A stretch of DNA of 64,000 nt. It comes from Candidatus Mycoplasma haematobovis. Its GTDB lineage: Bacteria > Bacillota_I > Bacilli_A > Mycoplasmatales > Mycoplasmoidaceae. The stretch lies in contig NZ_LWUJ01000010.1 of assembly GCF_001645765.1 (NCBI RefSeq), positions 186,001 to 250,000 on the forward strand. The letters are read 5' to 3'. Positions 35,882 to 46,550 of this stretch are shown here, one piece after another. Position 1 is the stretch's first letter, and each line of letters begins with the position of its first letter. The notes beneath the pieces were generated by a model that was not told the origin of the DNA, did not search any database, and was given only the letters and a program-made list of their open reading frames with translations. The position numbers were made by a program, and so were the translations under genes.

Positions 35882-36928
35882 TTATAACTTTTTATAGAAC
35901 CTAAAGAATTTGAAGAAAGCGAATTTAAGGCAAAACTTAAAGTCAGTTCTTGTAACACCTCCATACCCCGCATTCACCAAATACTCATCCAAAGTTACTA
36001 ATAATTTATAGTAAGTAGATTTTCTTTTAAATTGAGTTGCTGCAGCATTTTTATGTCCTCCCCCTCCATACAATTTAGCAATATGATTAATTATTATTTC
36101 TTTAGATCTAATTGAAGCTCTTCAAAGTCTAGAGTTTAAATCATAAGTTAAAGTAGTTCATACTTCTACATTAAGAATATTTTCTAAGAATGGTACTGTA
36201 TGTGGAAAGTCTTTAATAAAGTATTTATTAATTAATTTCTTATCAACAACAGCAAATACTAAGCCATTATTAGTTAATTTAGCTCTTCTTACTACATCGG
36301 AAATAAAAAGCTTAAATTTGTAATTCTTTACAAAAATAAAGTTATGTATGGCACTTCTATTTAATCCTTTTGAAACTAATTTAGAGAGCGCTTGGTAAGT
36401 AGAGGGCAAAACAGCAAGACTCATAAAGTTATTAGTATCAGTAATAATCCCAGCATAAAGATATTGAGCTAATTCAGAATTAAAGACATAGTCTGGCTCT
36501 AAATAAAAAAAGATTTCTGCAAGTATTTGGGAAACTGCTGGATAAGTAGGATCAATAAATTCAAGTTGTGCAAAGCCTTTAATTTTAGGATGATGATCAA
36601 TAATTACTAGCTCTTTACAGTGGATATGCTGTTGAGTTAAGACTCTTTCTGTATTAGGTGTATCTAAGAGTATTCCTAAAGCGGTCTTTAATTCTTTTTC
36701 AGAAGGAAGAGGCTTATCATAATCAAATAAGAATTTCTCTTCTTCTCTAAGTATTCCTTGTGGAATCATTAATCTTACATTCTTATTAGGAAAGTTATCT
36801 TGCAATCATTTCCTAAGTCCAAATGCTGAAGCATAAGCATCAAAATCTGGATCTATATGTACAAAAATAGCAATATTTTCGTACTCGTTTAATTTAACTA
36901 AGAACTTAGAAACAAAATTCTTAAGCAA
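35882..36928 (-). CDS. nrnA: NanoRNase / pAp phosphatase (DHH family)
   Basis: 348 residues with TGA as Trp. The DHH-family motifs are FVHIDPDFDAYASAFGL (metal site), LVIIDHHP (DHH), TDTNNF, and the DHHA1 substrate motif LYGGGGHKNAAAT (usual 'GGGGH..AAG'). NrnA degrades 2-5 nt RNAs and dephosphorylates pAp. The TTG at 36928 follows an in-frame TAA and overlaps the preceding nuclease gene by 8 bp; the ATG at 36805 would delete the first metal motif, so TTG is preferred. Confidence 0.92.
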
Positions 36929-37781
36929 GGCTTAAATCAGGATAACCATATCTAAATCACTCTAAGTCTTTAGTACTTAATTCAGGACTAATACCTTTAA
37001 TAATATGTTCTTCATATCACTTCTTAGCCTCTTCAACTCTCTTTGCTTCTTTCTCTAAATCTATCTCAAATTTCTTCCAAAGTAAAATTCTCTTACCATC
37101 TTGACTATTAAATTCAGAGCTAAATTCTACTTTGTCTGGATCTAAATAATCTTCATGTTTAAGAAAAGCAACACAAAAATAACCAACACTTATGCCTCTT
37201 AAATAAAGATATAGTGAAAGCTGATCTTTGTAACTCTCTGGTATTAATACTTCGCCATTCTTAAATCATTTAATCAGCCCTCCTCCCTTTTGGGACACTA
37301 CTGGTTCTCCATTCTCATATACTAATTTAAATTGATTATCTTGAAAATTTCACTTGTATTTATCTAACTGTGCTGTTTTGATCTCTAAAATAGAAATAAC
37401 TTTGCCATTCTCATCAAATTCTTCTCCATCTGGTATTCCGCCAAATATTCTGTTAGTTGAGAATAAGTCATATTTAACTTTAACTGGATCATAGCTTATG
37501 AACTTAAATCCCATCTTCTCTTCTGCATATTTCTTTAATTTAGGCTCTATTACTCTACCTGCATTAATAAAGAATAAATCTGGATCTTCTTTAAAGAAGC
37601 CTAAGATATCACATCAAGCTTGGAAGGGAGTTCTGAAAGTATCATTACCAAATACTGCTCCTATTCTTGAGCCAGTTAACTTCTTAGGTCTTCATAATTT
37701 TCTTAATCCTTGTGGAGTTAAATGTATTCTGTTATTTTTGAAAATAAAATCCTCTCTAAATACGTACTTATCAAACTTCAT
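36921..37781 (-). CDS. YqaJ-like / MAGa7180-type putative nuclease, copy 1
   Basis: 286 residues with TGA as Trp. KLTGSRIGAVFGNDTFRTPF resembles the YqaJ recombinase start ('tgS.ia.ilG.sp...p...w'). FGGIPDGEEFDENGKV then ISILEIKT holds the PD...ExK nuclease core, and DQLSLYLYL the helix Gln. Such nucleases, annotated as MAGa7180 family in mycoplasmas, act on DNA ends in recombination or repair by analogy. A second diverged copy is at 48281-49117. It overlaps nrnA. Confidence 0.78.
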
Positions 37782-37795
37782 GAATATTTAAATTA

Positions 37796-38296
37796 ATGGA
37801 AACTCTACCTAGTGCTTGACGTCATCCCATAAAGAGATTTAGAGTAAAGACAGAGGCAGAAATAGCTCTGATCAGACTAAGAAAAGCAATAACAATATTA
37901 TTTTATAGTAGTGTAGTAGATCATATGGAAGAAGAACATAAGAATATATTAACTAGTAGTATGGGAGATACAATAGTTACACCAAGACAAAGTTTTATTG
38001 CTCATTTTGAAAGTGGAACTCCTAGACATAATTATGAAACTTTTAAGATTAGATTTGTAGAGATATTTGATACTTGTGGTAAGCATATATTAGCTAATGT
38101 TAAAGTAAGTAAAGAAGAAGGTAAGAAAGGTGCAGATATATTTGATTTCTGACATAGATTTGAAATACTATTCTATGATGTACAACCAAAGAGAAAGAAA
38201 GCAGGTTTCTTTAATTACATAAAACATGGGATATTTACTGTACTAAAGATATTTAAGTTGACTTGAAAATCAATAGCTAAATCTTACGTATTGTAA
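37796..38296 (+). CDS. Hypothetical protein, 166 residues
   Basis: ATG at 37796 with TGA codons as Trp; product starts METLPSAWRHPIKRFRVKTE. A central basic and aromatic region (NYETFKIRFVEIFDTCGKHI) is followed by a basic C-terminal part with YIKHGIFTVLKIFKLTW. It has no signal peptide; the C-terminal hydrophobic stretch may be peripheral. It is divergent from the nuclease gene with 14 bp between starts. No family is recognised. Confidence 0.6.
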
Positions 38297-38838
38297 TAAC
38301 AAAACTCATATACACTTATTGATAAAGGTCTAGTTGCTCTTCACAGAGGTTTTGATTTATTCTCTTGACACCATGAAAGTCATTTTTTTCCTAATTCCTC
38401 AACATTTTTTGGTTCAACAATAAGATATTGTTTGACAAATCTTGAGACTTTACCATCCTCCAAATTTTTGACCGAATCCAACATTTTTTTACCTGTATCT
38501 TTCGCGCTGTCTTCTATTGCCATAACACAATATTTTTTATGATCTTCCATAGTTCTGAAAAAGCTATTATTATTTACGCCTAAATCACATCAAAAACTAA
38601 GTGCCTCTCATTTTCTGTCATTATCAATTAAATATTGATCCAGAGATATTGAATTAATTCCTTCTTTATGTCTCTCTAATATATCGTTGTAAATCTCTTT
38701 CTTCTTTTCTGAATTAGATACTAATTGAAAACCTTCTTTAATTAATGATTGTTGAATAGTTGGGGATCGTTTGTAAAGAGCATAAAAAACAGCTAAAGTA
38801 AAAGCTATTCCCGCAAGAGCTAAATTCTTATACCTCAC
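38284..38838 (-). CDS. Haemoplasma-type small anchored paralogue
   Basis: 184 residues from GTG at 38838 (RYKNLALAGIAFTLAVFYAL), giving an N-terminal anchor directly after the start. An ATG at 38865 would add nine residues (MVVWRHIQV) and cannot be excluded. Charged helices follow (SEKKKEIYNDILERHKEGIN), then a domain with SFWCDLGVNNNSFFRTMEDH and KKWLSWCQENKSKP. The 'LC/WC' and 'WCQ...P' pattern matches the short haemoplasma paralogue families. Function unknown; surface location inferred. It converges on the upstream hypothetical. Confidence 0.6.
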
Positions 38839-38979
38839 AACTTGGATGTGACGCCACACAACCAAGGTACTTAGGAAGAATAGAACATCCTGAAACCCCT
38901 ACAAAGGATATCAAAATGTTCAGATTCTTAATACTCAAGAATTATGCCCTAATAACTCCCAAAAATATCTTAATACCAA

Positions 38980-39381
38980 TTATGAAATTTTTGGACATTT
39001 TTTAAATTTTGTTAGTAATTTATTAATTCTCTGCAAGCCCTTCTTAATTCTTTCAGACTCCTTAACTTTCTTAGACATTAATATTCCTGTTTCAGAACTT
39101 ATTTCTTCTTTAATTTGTTCTGCTGAAAGATTGCAAATCTCCAAAGAAATATTTTCAAGTATCACATAACTCTTTAATAACTTATTCATATCTCTCTTTA
39201 AATCTCTTAAACTCTTAGAAAATCTCTTTGCATTATTCTCATCAATATTAGGAATAAATCCTGCTACTTTATCTAACTTTACTTTAAGTCTCTTCTCCCT
39301 ATCTTTCAGTTTTTGGGCCTGTTTAGAAGTGTCTAAAACCAGCGTTGACAAATTCTTCAATAATTCAAGAAATGACATCAA
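38980..39381 (-). CDS. Coiled-coil hypothetical protein, 133 residues
   Basis: MMSFLELLKNLSTLVLDTSK followed by almost continuous heptad-like charged helix (QAQKLKDREKRLKVKLDKVA; KRFSKSLRDLKRDMNKLLKS). There are no cysteines of note except near the end (KKCPKIS) and no membrane segment after the first ~20 residues. Divergent from hsdS copy 1 and possibly unrelated to it. No family recognised. Confidence 0.6.
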   Translation of the reverse strand: MMSFLELLKNLSTLVLDTSKQAQKLKDREKRLKVKLDKVAGFIPNIDENNAKRFSKSLRDLKRDMNKLLKSYVILENISLEICNLSAEQIKEEISSETGILMSKKVKESERIKKGLQRINKLLTKFKKCPKIS

Positions 39382-39477
39382 ATAAATCCAAACTTAAAAA
39401 ATGAGACTTAATATAGAAAATTAAAATTATTTTAAACATTAAAGCAAGTTTCCTAAAGAACATATATTAATCCTCAA

Positions 39478-40648
39478 ATGTCGCTTAAGAATCTAAGTTT
39501 AGGGGAGGTGTGTGAATTAAGGATGGGATTTGCTTTTCAAAAGAATAAATATAGAGATAAAGGACTACCTATCTTAAGAGTAACAGATATTCATAACAAC
39601 AAAATAAACTCTGAAAAACTAGTTTATTTTGATCCATCTGACTATCCCAATAATATAGAGTTTGCTTTAATAAATATTGGAGATATTTTTGTATCTTGAA
39701 TTGGTACTATTGGTAAAGTGGGATGAAATCAGACTAATTCTTCAATTTATCTTAAGCATGGATTATTTGCTTTAATCCCTAATGAAGAACTATTAAATAA
39801 GAGATATCTATTTCACTGATTAATAAATAATCAAGAAAAAATAAATTCAACTCTTGTTGGAGTAGGTGCTATTCCATACTTAGATATCAATAAATTCAAA
39901 AAGCTAATTATTTCCCTTCCGTCTTTATCAGAACAGAACAGCAAAGATATTAGATAAATTCTTAGAGTTATCTGAGGAGCTTTGTGAGGAGCTAAATTTA
40001 AGAAAGAAACAATATGAGTATTATAGGGATGAGTTGCTTTCATTCAAACAAGATAACAAGATCAAATGATTAACTTTAGGAGAAATAGCAACTGAACTAT
40101 ATAGGGGCGTTGGAATAAAGAAAGATGAAGCTATTGAAGGGGTTGGACATCCGTGCGTTAGATATGGTTGAATTCATACTTCAAATTTAATTTATTTTGA
40201 TAAGTGTCCATTTGGAGTGGATGAGAATCTATTGAAAACTAAGAAATATGCTGAAAAAGGAGATATATTATTTGCCATAATTAGCGAAAATACCAAAGAT
40301 ATTGAAAAAGCTTGTACTTACATTGGAGAAGAAAAGATATTAGTTGGTGACGGCATTGTTGTTATGAAACATAAGCAAAATCCAAAATACTTAACTTATG
40401 CTCTATCTACTACAGATGCTCAAAAACAAAAAAAGCATGGAAAAATAAAACTTAGAGTTGTTAATTCTGGTGCGCCAAATATTAAGAGGTTAATAATTCC
40501 TATTCCTTCTTTAAAAAAACAACAAGAAATTGTTAATTTATTAGATAAGTTTTGAGAATTATCAAATAGTATTAAAGAAGGATTGCCTTCTGAAATATTT
40601 TTGAGAAAACAGCAATATGAATATTACAGAGATAAATTGCTAATTTAA
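39478..40648 (+). pseudogene. hsdS: Type I restriction specificity subunit (hsdS) copy 1, frame-broken
   Basis: The first part (39478-39957) is target-recognition domain 1: LGEVCELRMGFAFQKNKYRD, GLPILRVTDI, then GIGAIPYLDINKFKKL-type end. The second frame (~39930-40648) gives ILDKFLELSEELCEELNLRK, a second domain starting LTLGEIATELYRGVGIKK, and the final conserved helix [15 protein letters not shown]. The break is at an AGAAC direct repeat (39929-39940): two units put the halves one base out of register, while a third would restore the frame. The 12-bp CTTTGTGAGGAG unit is present once. No hsdM or hsdR is in the window. Confidence 0.85.
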
Positions 40649-40758
40649 ATTTAAAAACTACTTTTTTAAAAAATGAATAAAAAATTAATTGGTAGTTTGT
40701 TAGGGGGGGGGTAGCTATATTAAGTTCTTTTGGTGGACTTAAGTTAAATGACAAGATT
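39916..40758 (+). repeat. 843-bp direct repeat shared with 51338-52192
   Basis: From CTTCCGTCTTTATC through the hsdS second half, its stop, and the first ~85 bp of the following poly-G gene, the sequence is nearly identical to 51338-52192. The only length change is a 12-bp insertion in the other copy. The boundaries fall exactly where target domain 1 ends and where the poly-G genes diverge, indicating recombination or gene conversion between the two islands. Confidence 0.88.
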
Positions 40759-41103
40759 GCTTATAATGGGCAGGTTAGAAAATTTGGGGTCGCAAGATCA
40801 TCTTTCAATGAAGTACTTCCCACTTTACATAGTGCTGAAGGATATCGTGTACCAAGATGAGAAGATGATAGGGTTTGAAAGGAACTTTACAACAAAAATA
40901 ACGATAGTAAAAAAATTAGTATTGGCGATGGAGCTACGGAAACTATTAAATTTTTAGGTAGTCCTGAAGAATTAAGAGATATTTGTTACGAAATGATTTT
41001 GAAAGAAGTCGTAAATGGATACAAGGGTTGTAATGTTTCCTCGGGATGATGTGTAACTTGTTTAATTGGAAAAAATTGATACAACACTCCTGATAATTAC
41101 TAA
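40673..41103 (+). pseudogene. Poly-G family member 1 (G9, out of frame)
   Basis: ATG AAT AAA AAA starts a protein MNKKLIGSLL, after which G9 (40703-40711) runs straight into TAG. With one more G the frame continues to 41103: VAILSSFGGLKLNDKIAYNG, then YRVPRWEDDRVWKELY, GSPEELRDICYEM and SGWCVTCLIGKNWY with TGA as Trp. The G tract codes the glycine run of an N-terminal anchor. It is therefore OFF in this sequence but otherwise undamaged, as expected of a contingency locus. The function is unknown; the product is probably secreted or anchored, with paired cysteines. Confidence 0.75.
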
Positions 41104-41147
41104 TTTTTCAAGAAATTAATAAAATTAAAGTTTTCAAATTCAGAAAT

Positions 41148-41521
41148 ATGAACAAGAAAATAGTGAGTAGTTTAGTAGGGGGGGGGTTACGGCTGTAGTT
41201 GCTTCTTTGTCTGGAGTTAAGTTAAACAATACTACAAATTGAAATAAAAAGGTTGCCCATTTTGGGAAGTTAAGAAACCACTTTAACAAAAATGTTCCTG
41301 ATTCAGAATTAAGAAACAATTGATACTTTCCGCGATGAGAAGATGACGCTATTTGAAAAAAACATTGAGAAAGAGGAGATAATAAGAAAGCTTATGCATC
41401 CCCTGAAGCTTTTAGGGACTGGTGTTACCAAAAATTAGAGCAACAACAACAAACTTGGGTTGATTGCAACCCTTCACAAGGATGATGTGAAATATGCACT
41501 AGAGGAAAAAGTTGAGATTAA
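41148..41521 (+). pseudogene. Poly-G family member 2 (G9, out of frame)
   Basis: MNKKIVSSLV then G9 (41178-41186), after which the frame reads into TAG within five codons. One extra G opens VTAVVASLSGVKLNNTTNWN, continuing through PRWEDDAIWKKHW and SPEAFRDWCYQKLEQQQQTW to QGWCEICTRGKSWD and TAA at 41519-41521. Nothing else is broken. A short CAA run codes QQQQ near the C-terminus. It lies 44 bp after member 1. Confidence 0.73.
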
Positions 41522-41522
41522 A

Positions 41523-41972
41523 TTAAGTACATAAATCTTTCATGACTTCTGGATAGTTTTCAATTGTTGAATCCTCTTTATCCCAACTATAGTTACATAA
41601 TATGCTGGTTTATCGACAATTTCTCTATCTCCCGTCCGAAAATTACCATTCTATAATTCAAAAAAATTAATCCCCAATAAGCCTATCTCTTCTCCTATTT
41701 TTTCAAGATTACTATGGATAGACTTAACAATGGAACTTCAACCAACTTCTTTGGTGTAGTTTTTTAGTTTCTTCTAGTCAAAAACTATTGTTATGAATGA
41801 CAAAATAACCCCTTGATCTTAGAGCTTTCAATAATGGATATTTAGACTTTAGAGTTTTTCCAACATAATTTACATCAGGCTTTGAAGAATTCAATAAAAT
41901 AACTGTAGCCACAATTTCGCCAGCCACTAAAGTTTCTGCAAAAACAGCAAAACCAATACGGTGTAAATTCAT
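41523..41972 (-). pseudogene. Degenerate paralogue of the 55740-56195 gene
   Basis: The N-terminal 64 residues (MNLHRIGFAVFAETLVAGEI, then GKTLKSKYPLLKALRSRGYF) parallel the intact gene at 55740-56195 (GKTAKTRYPTLK...). Beyond 41778 the homologous parts continue in changing frames: NYTKEVGWSSIVKSIHSNLE, then NGNFRTGDREIVDK, then NYSWDKEDSTIENYPEVMKD ending in LCT. At least two frameshifts are needed. The 3' end abuts the convergent poly-G member 2. Confidence 0.7.
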
Positions 41973-42070
41973 TTAGATCTAAATAAAGTTTTTGGTTAAC
42001 ACTTTCAAAATCAAACAAAAATAATTTATTTATTGAATAGCTTCAAAAAGGCCACAAGCATGACTTAAAT

Positions 42071-42459
42071 ATGAATCAAGTAAAGAAACATATTTATCGC
42101 TCATAATCAGGAAGATCCTTTTGTAAAAAAGTTGAAACTTTCCTAATTAAGGAAAAATTTAATCCAATAATTATGGAAGAAATTACTAATAAATTGAAAG
42201 ATATTGAATTTAATATGGCTATTATCTTATTAACTGAAGATCTTAAACTAACAGAAGAAAGCCAATTTAAAACAAATTTTATTTTTGAGAGATTGGATAT
42301 CTTGAAAATATTTCAAGTTTAGTTATTATTTATGATGGAAGAATATAAATTCCTTCCAATATTAAAGCATCTGAATACATAAAGATAGATGAAAACTGCA
42401 AGCACAACTTATCTAATTTCTTAAGAGCCAGAGCCAAAAAAGATAATTTAAAGAATTAG
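42071..42459 (+). pseudogene. Broken TIR-like nucleotide-binding protein (CAP12/PCTIR-type)
   Basis: ATG at 42071 reads MNQVKKHIYRS, TAA (42104), then SGRSFCKKVETFLIKEKFNP, IIMEEITNKLKDIEFNMAII and LLTEDLKLTEES. After a frameshift near 42300 it continues RLDYLENISSLVIIYDGR, a stop, IPSNIKASEYIKIDE and an end at TAG 42457-42459. The order of motifs (short start, helix, 'PI...E', 'AiiLLT.D', 'E.G.fi...g..v...y.g...iPSdi....yi..d') matches predicted TIR-like proteins often found with prokaryotic defence genes. Two stops and one frameshift make it inactive. It sits beside hsdS. Confidence 0.5.
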
Positions 42460-42511
42460 TTGTGGGAAAAGATTATTAAAGTTTTTTCTTTATTTGCTAT
42501 TGGAAATTAAC

Positions 42512-42752
42512 AGAAAATTAGTCGTTAACTTGTTGGGGGATAATTATTTTTGTTGTTGCTATTGGGTGTGTTAAATCAAAAGATTTAATTTCAAGTAACG
42601 CCAAAATTAATCATTACTCAGTAAAAATTTTCATAAAAAAATAGCCACTAGATGACCAAACTTAAAGTTAAGCACAATATGAAAATGATAAAGCGGAAAA
42701 ATTTTCTAAATTTGAAGAAATGAGAGATTATTGTTATGAATTTACATCTTAA
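42512..42752 (+). pseudogene. Poly-G family remnant
   Basis: NRKLVVNLLG then G5 and a frame jump to IIIFVVAIGCVKSKDLISSN, with a final [10 protein letters not shown] before TAA at 42750-42752. The start, the glycine turn, the V-rich anchor and the 'MRDYCY' block match intact family members (compare EEMRDYCYSF in 49700-50089). The middle is eroded. The end overlaps the leuS stop on the other strand. Confidence 0.6.
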
Positions 42753-44869
42753 AGCACTAAAATTATTCCTTTTTTTTCTTTAACTACTATTTTTGAATTA
42801 TGTTCTTTTTGAATTAACTCTATTATTTCTGATTCACTTAAATTAACTGGAATATTAATTAAATACTTAAATTTACCTTTAATGAATACTTTAAATTCAA
42901 CTTCTTGCTGCTCTCCTTCTTCATTTAGAGTAGGAAAAGGAGAATCATATATAGAACTATCTTTTTCATAAAGCTCTTCAGCTAAAGCTGGAGCATAATA
43001 ACTAAGAAATTTCAAGAAAGTAACTAGAGCTTTCTCGCTATATTTCTTAATTCTCTGTAACTCATTAATAAATATCATTAATTCTGTTACTCCCATATTT
43101 ACTTTAAGGCTAGGAATAACCTGTTCAAAAGACCTAATTAACTTATTCTCTATTTGATTCACTTCCTCATCTATAGCTACTTTCTCAAGCTTACTTAAAT
43201 CATTAAAGAAGTAATAAACCTTTCCAAGCCACTTCTGCATAGCTTTAAGTCCTTCTTCCTCTCATTTAAATGAAAGTGACGTAGGACCAGAAAAAGCCTC
43301 ATAAACTCTTAAAGCATCAGATCCATACTTATCAACAATCTCATCAATATTTACTGAATTCCCCTTAGATTTAGACATCTTACTTCCATCAGAGCCCAGT
43401 ACCATTCCCTGATTAAATAAAACTTTAAAGGGTTCCTTAACTTCAACTATTCCTAATTTGTAAAGAAACTTATTTCAAAAACGAGCATAAAGTAAATGCA
43501 TAGCTGCATGCTCCTGCCCTCCCACATATATGTCTACAGGTAGTCATCTCTTTAATATAGCTTTAGCTTCTTTTGAATCTAAGTCATAATAACTTCCATC
43601 TTCTTTTTTCAATAAATAAGCAATAAAGTATCAAGAAGAGCCTGCCCAATTAGGCATAGTGCTACTCTCCCTTATGTACCCCACCTTAGACTCCAACCAC
43701 TCTTTACAATTAATTAAAGGAGAACTACCATTCCTACTTAAAGAATACTCAATATTAGTTGGAAGTACTACAGGCAACTCCTCATCCAAATAATCCTTTC
43801 CCTCCTTATCAAAAACAATAGGAATAGGCTCCCCCCAATATCTCTGTCTTGAAAATACTCAATCCTTTAATTTGTAAGTAACTACTGGAACAAAGCCCTC
43901 TTTAACTTCTTCCTCTACTTCTTTTCCTAATATAGGCAATAACTCCTCTGTCCTAAAATCAACATTCTTTATGTAATGAATAGGTAACTCTTTATTATTA
44001 AATAAACTCTTAATTAAATAATTAGTTTCTCTTAAATTCTCATTTATTTCTAACTTCTCTCTTAGCTTAGAAAAAGCATGTATCCCTACTGCCTTCAGTC
44101 TCAGAATATCACTAGGCTTATCTAAATTTAAGTAATACTTATTATTCTCAAATTCAAAAGCAAATTGATATTTCTGACCCTTTCCAATTCAATTCTCTTG
44201 TATTTTCTTAATATTCTCTGGCCAATCTAATTCCTTTAAATCCTCTAACAATTCATCAGCATAAGCAGTAATTCGTAATACTCACTGCTTCATTCGCTTA
44301 GGAACTACTTCATATCCGCCTCTCTCAGAATATCTCTTCCCATCTTCTCCCTCTATTATTTCTTCATCCGCTAATACAGTGTTTAACTCTTCGCACCAAT
44401 TAACTAAAGTATCTCTAAGTTCAGCTAATCCATGCTTGTACATTTGTGAAAAAATTCATTGAGTATGTTGATAATAAAGAGCATCAGAAGTATTTATTTC
44501 TCATTCAAAATCATAAGAAAGAGCTAATCTCTTTAATTGCTTTCTGAAAGCATTAATATTCTTTAAAGTAAAGTCTGCTGGAGAATTACCAGTCTGAATA
44601 GCATATTGTTCTGCTGGTAATCCAAATGCATCTCATCCCATGGGATGAAATACAACATAGCCCTTCATCCTATAATACCTTGTTAAGATATCAGTAGCTA
44701 AATAGCCCTTTAAATGTCCTACATGTAACCCTGCCCCAGAAGGGTAAGGAAACATATCTAGAATGTACTTTTTCTCTAACTTAGGATGATCTAGAAACTT
44801 GTAAGTCTTTTTCTTCTCTCAAATATCTATTCACTTTTCTTCAATTAACTTAGCATCATAAACACCCAT
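42749..44869 (-). CDS. leuS: Leucyl-tRNA synthetase
   Basis: 706 residues with many TGA codons as Trp. Motifs are [20 protein letters not shown] (HIGH type), [15 protein letters not shown], the tRNA-synthetase core [14 protein letters not shown], and the KMSKS loop [17 protein letters not shown]. At ~706 residues it is shorter than the usual ~800 or more; the region between the AGLHVGHL and SRQRYWGEP blocks is compact, suggesting a reduced or missing editing (CP1) domain, as known in some mycoplasmas. ATG at 44869 overlaps the aspS TAA. Confidence 0.96.
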
Positions 44870-46545
44870 TACTCAACAATTTTAGGTGCTCCTGTTAAAG
44901 GACAAATACCATGATTATTCTTAGGAAAAGCTATTACTTCTCTAATATTCTCCACTCCTAGTAATAGTTGTATTAATCTATCAATACCAATAGCTATTCC
45001 CATATGGGGAGGCACGCCATAATTAAATGCCTCTAAAAACCATCCAAAACTACTCTCAATCTCTAAATTACTTAATCCAGCCATCTTAAACACATAATGT
45101 TGCACCTCTAGATCATTATTTCTTTCAGAACCAGAAGCTAACTCAATACCATTAAGTACTAAGTCATAGCCCCTAGAAAGCTCTGTTTTCATCTCAAAAG
45201 TAGTGCTATTTGAAGCGGGCTTAGTAAATAAGTGATGAGCTATAGTCCACTTTCTTCGCGCCTCATTGTATTCAAATAAAGGTCAATCTACTATTCAAGC
45301 AAATTTAAATTCTTTAGCTAATTCTGCTTTAGGTCTCTTAGAAAATCACATTCTCATAGCTCCCATAGAAGTCAAAGCATTCTTAAAAGTAAAGTCGTCA
45401 CAAGTCACTAATAATAAAGTACCACTTCCCTTAGTAACAGCAGTTCCTAATTCCTCAATACCATACTCTGGATAGTCCATTGTTAATAGTGAACTCTTAA
45501 TTATTTCTCCATTCTCTATTTTCAAAATATAGATCTGATTAGTAGTTACTATTGATTTAATTCACTTAGATTCAACTTGAAATATCTCTATATTTGGAAT
45601 AAATAAACCAAATGCTTTAGTATGTTTATTTTGATTTAATAAATAAGGAAAATAAATAGTGTAGTCTTCTATTAAATATTCATATCTTAAATCTGGCTTA
45701 TCTGAACCATATTTAGCAAGAGCATCATAATAACTTATTTTAGGAAAAGGTCTAATAAGCTCTTCTCCCTTTAATTCCTTCCATACTAGAGCTAAAGAAC
45801 TCTCTATTATTTCAAATAACTCTTCTTGTGAAGCATAAGCCATTTCCATATCAATTTGTGAGAATTCATATTGCCTATCTGCCCTTAAATCCTCTAATCT
45901 AAAACAATTAGCAAATTGAAAATATCTCTCTAAGCCTCCAATCATTAATAATTGCTTGTAAAGCTGAGGAGACTGAGCTAAAGAAAAGAGATATTTAGAT
46001 TTATCTTGTTCAATAATAGTATCAAAAGTATTAGCTCCTTCTTGACTTGAAACTGATAATGCTGGTGTATTAACTTCAATAAAGTTATGATTAAGTAAAT
46101 TATTCCTAAAGATACTTAATATTTTTGATTTCTTTATTAAGCTATCTTTAAGTCCTCTTCTTAAATCTAAATATCTATATTTAAGTCTTGTGGGCTCTAA
46201 AGGCTTATCTACTAAAGGATTTATTTCAAAAGGTAATACCTTTAAAGCTTTTGAAAGTATTTCATACTCATCCACTATTAATTCCCACTCCCCATAAAGA
46301 ACTGCACTATTAACATTCTTTCTCTTCTTTAAAGTACCCTTAATAAGTAATATAGATTCCTTCTTTAATTCAAGTATCTCCCTATCAAAAAATAAAGCCT
46401 GAATAGAACCAGAAAGATCTTCAATGTTAGTAAATATTAATTTACCAATATTCTTTACTACTCTAAGAAAACCAGCTATTACTCAGCTACTATTTTCTTC
46501 AAAGACTTGCTCCTTAATTAATTTCCTCTCCCTAAGTAATACCAT
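44869..46545 (-). CDS. aspS: Aspartyl-tRNA synthetase
   Basis: 558 residues. It has an N-terminal OB-fold region ([15 protein letters not shown]); class II motif 1 region KYRYLDLRR; motif 2 [20 protein letters not shown] with FSQIDMEM; and motif 3 [17 protein letters not shown]. It charges tRNA-Asp. ATG at 46545 follows an in-frame TAA three codons earlier. The stop overlaps the leuS start, so leuS is translationally coupled. Confidence 0.96.
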
Positions 46546-46550
46546 CCATT

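Noticed and set aside
35689-35973. Minus-strand open frame through tRNA-Trp and tRNA-Ser
   Set aside because: Its middle is two clear tRNA genes and its 5' part is nrnA in another frame.
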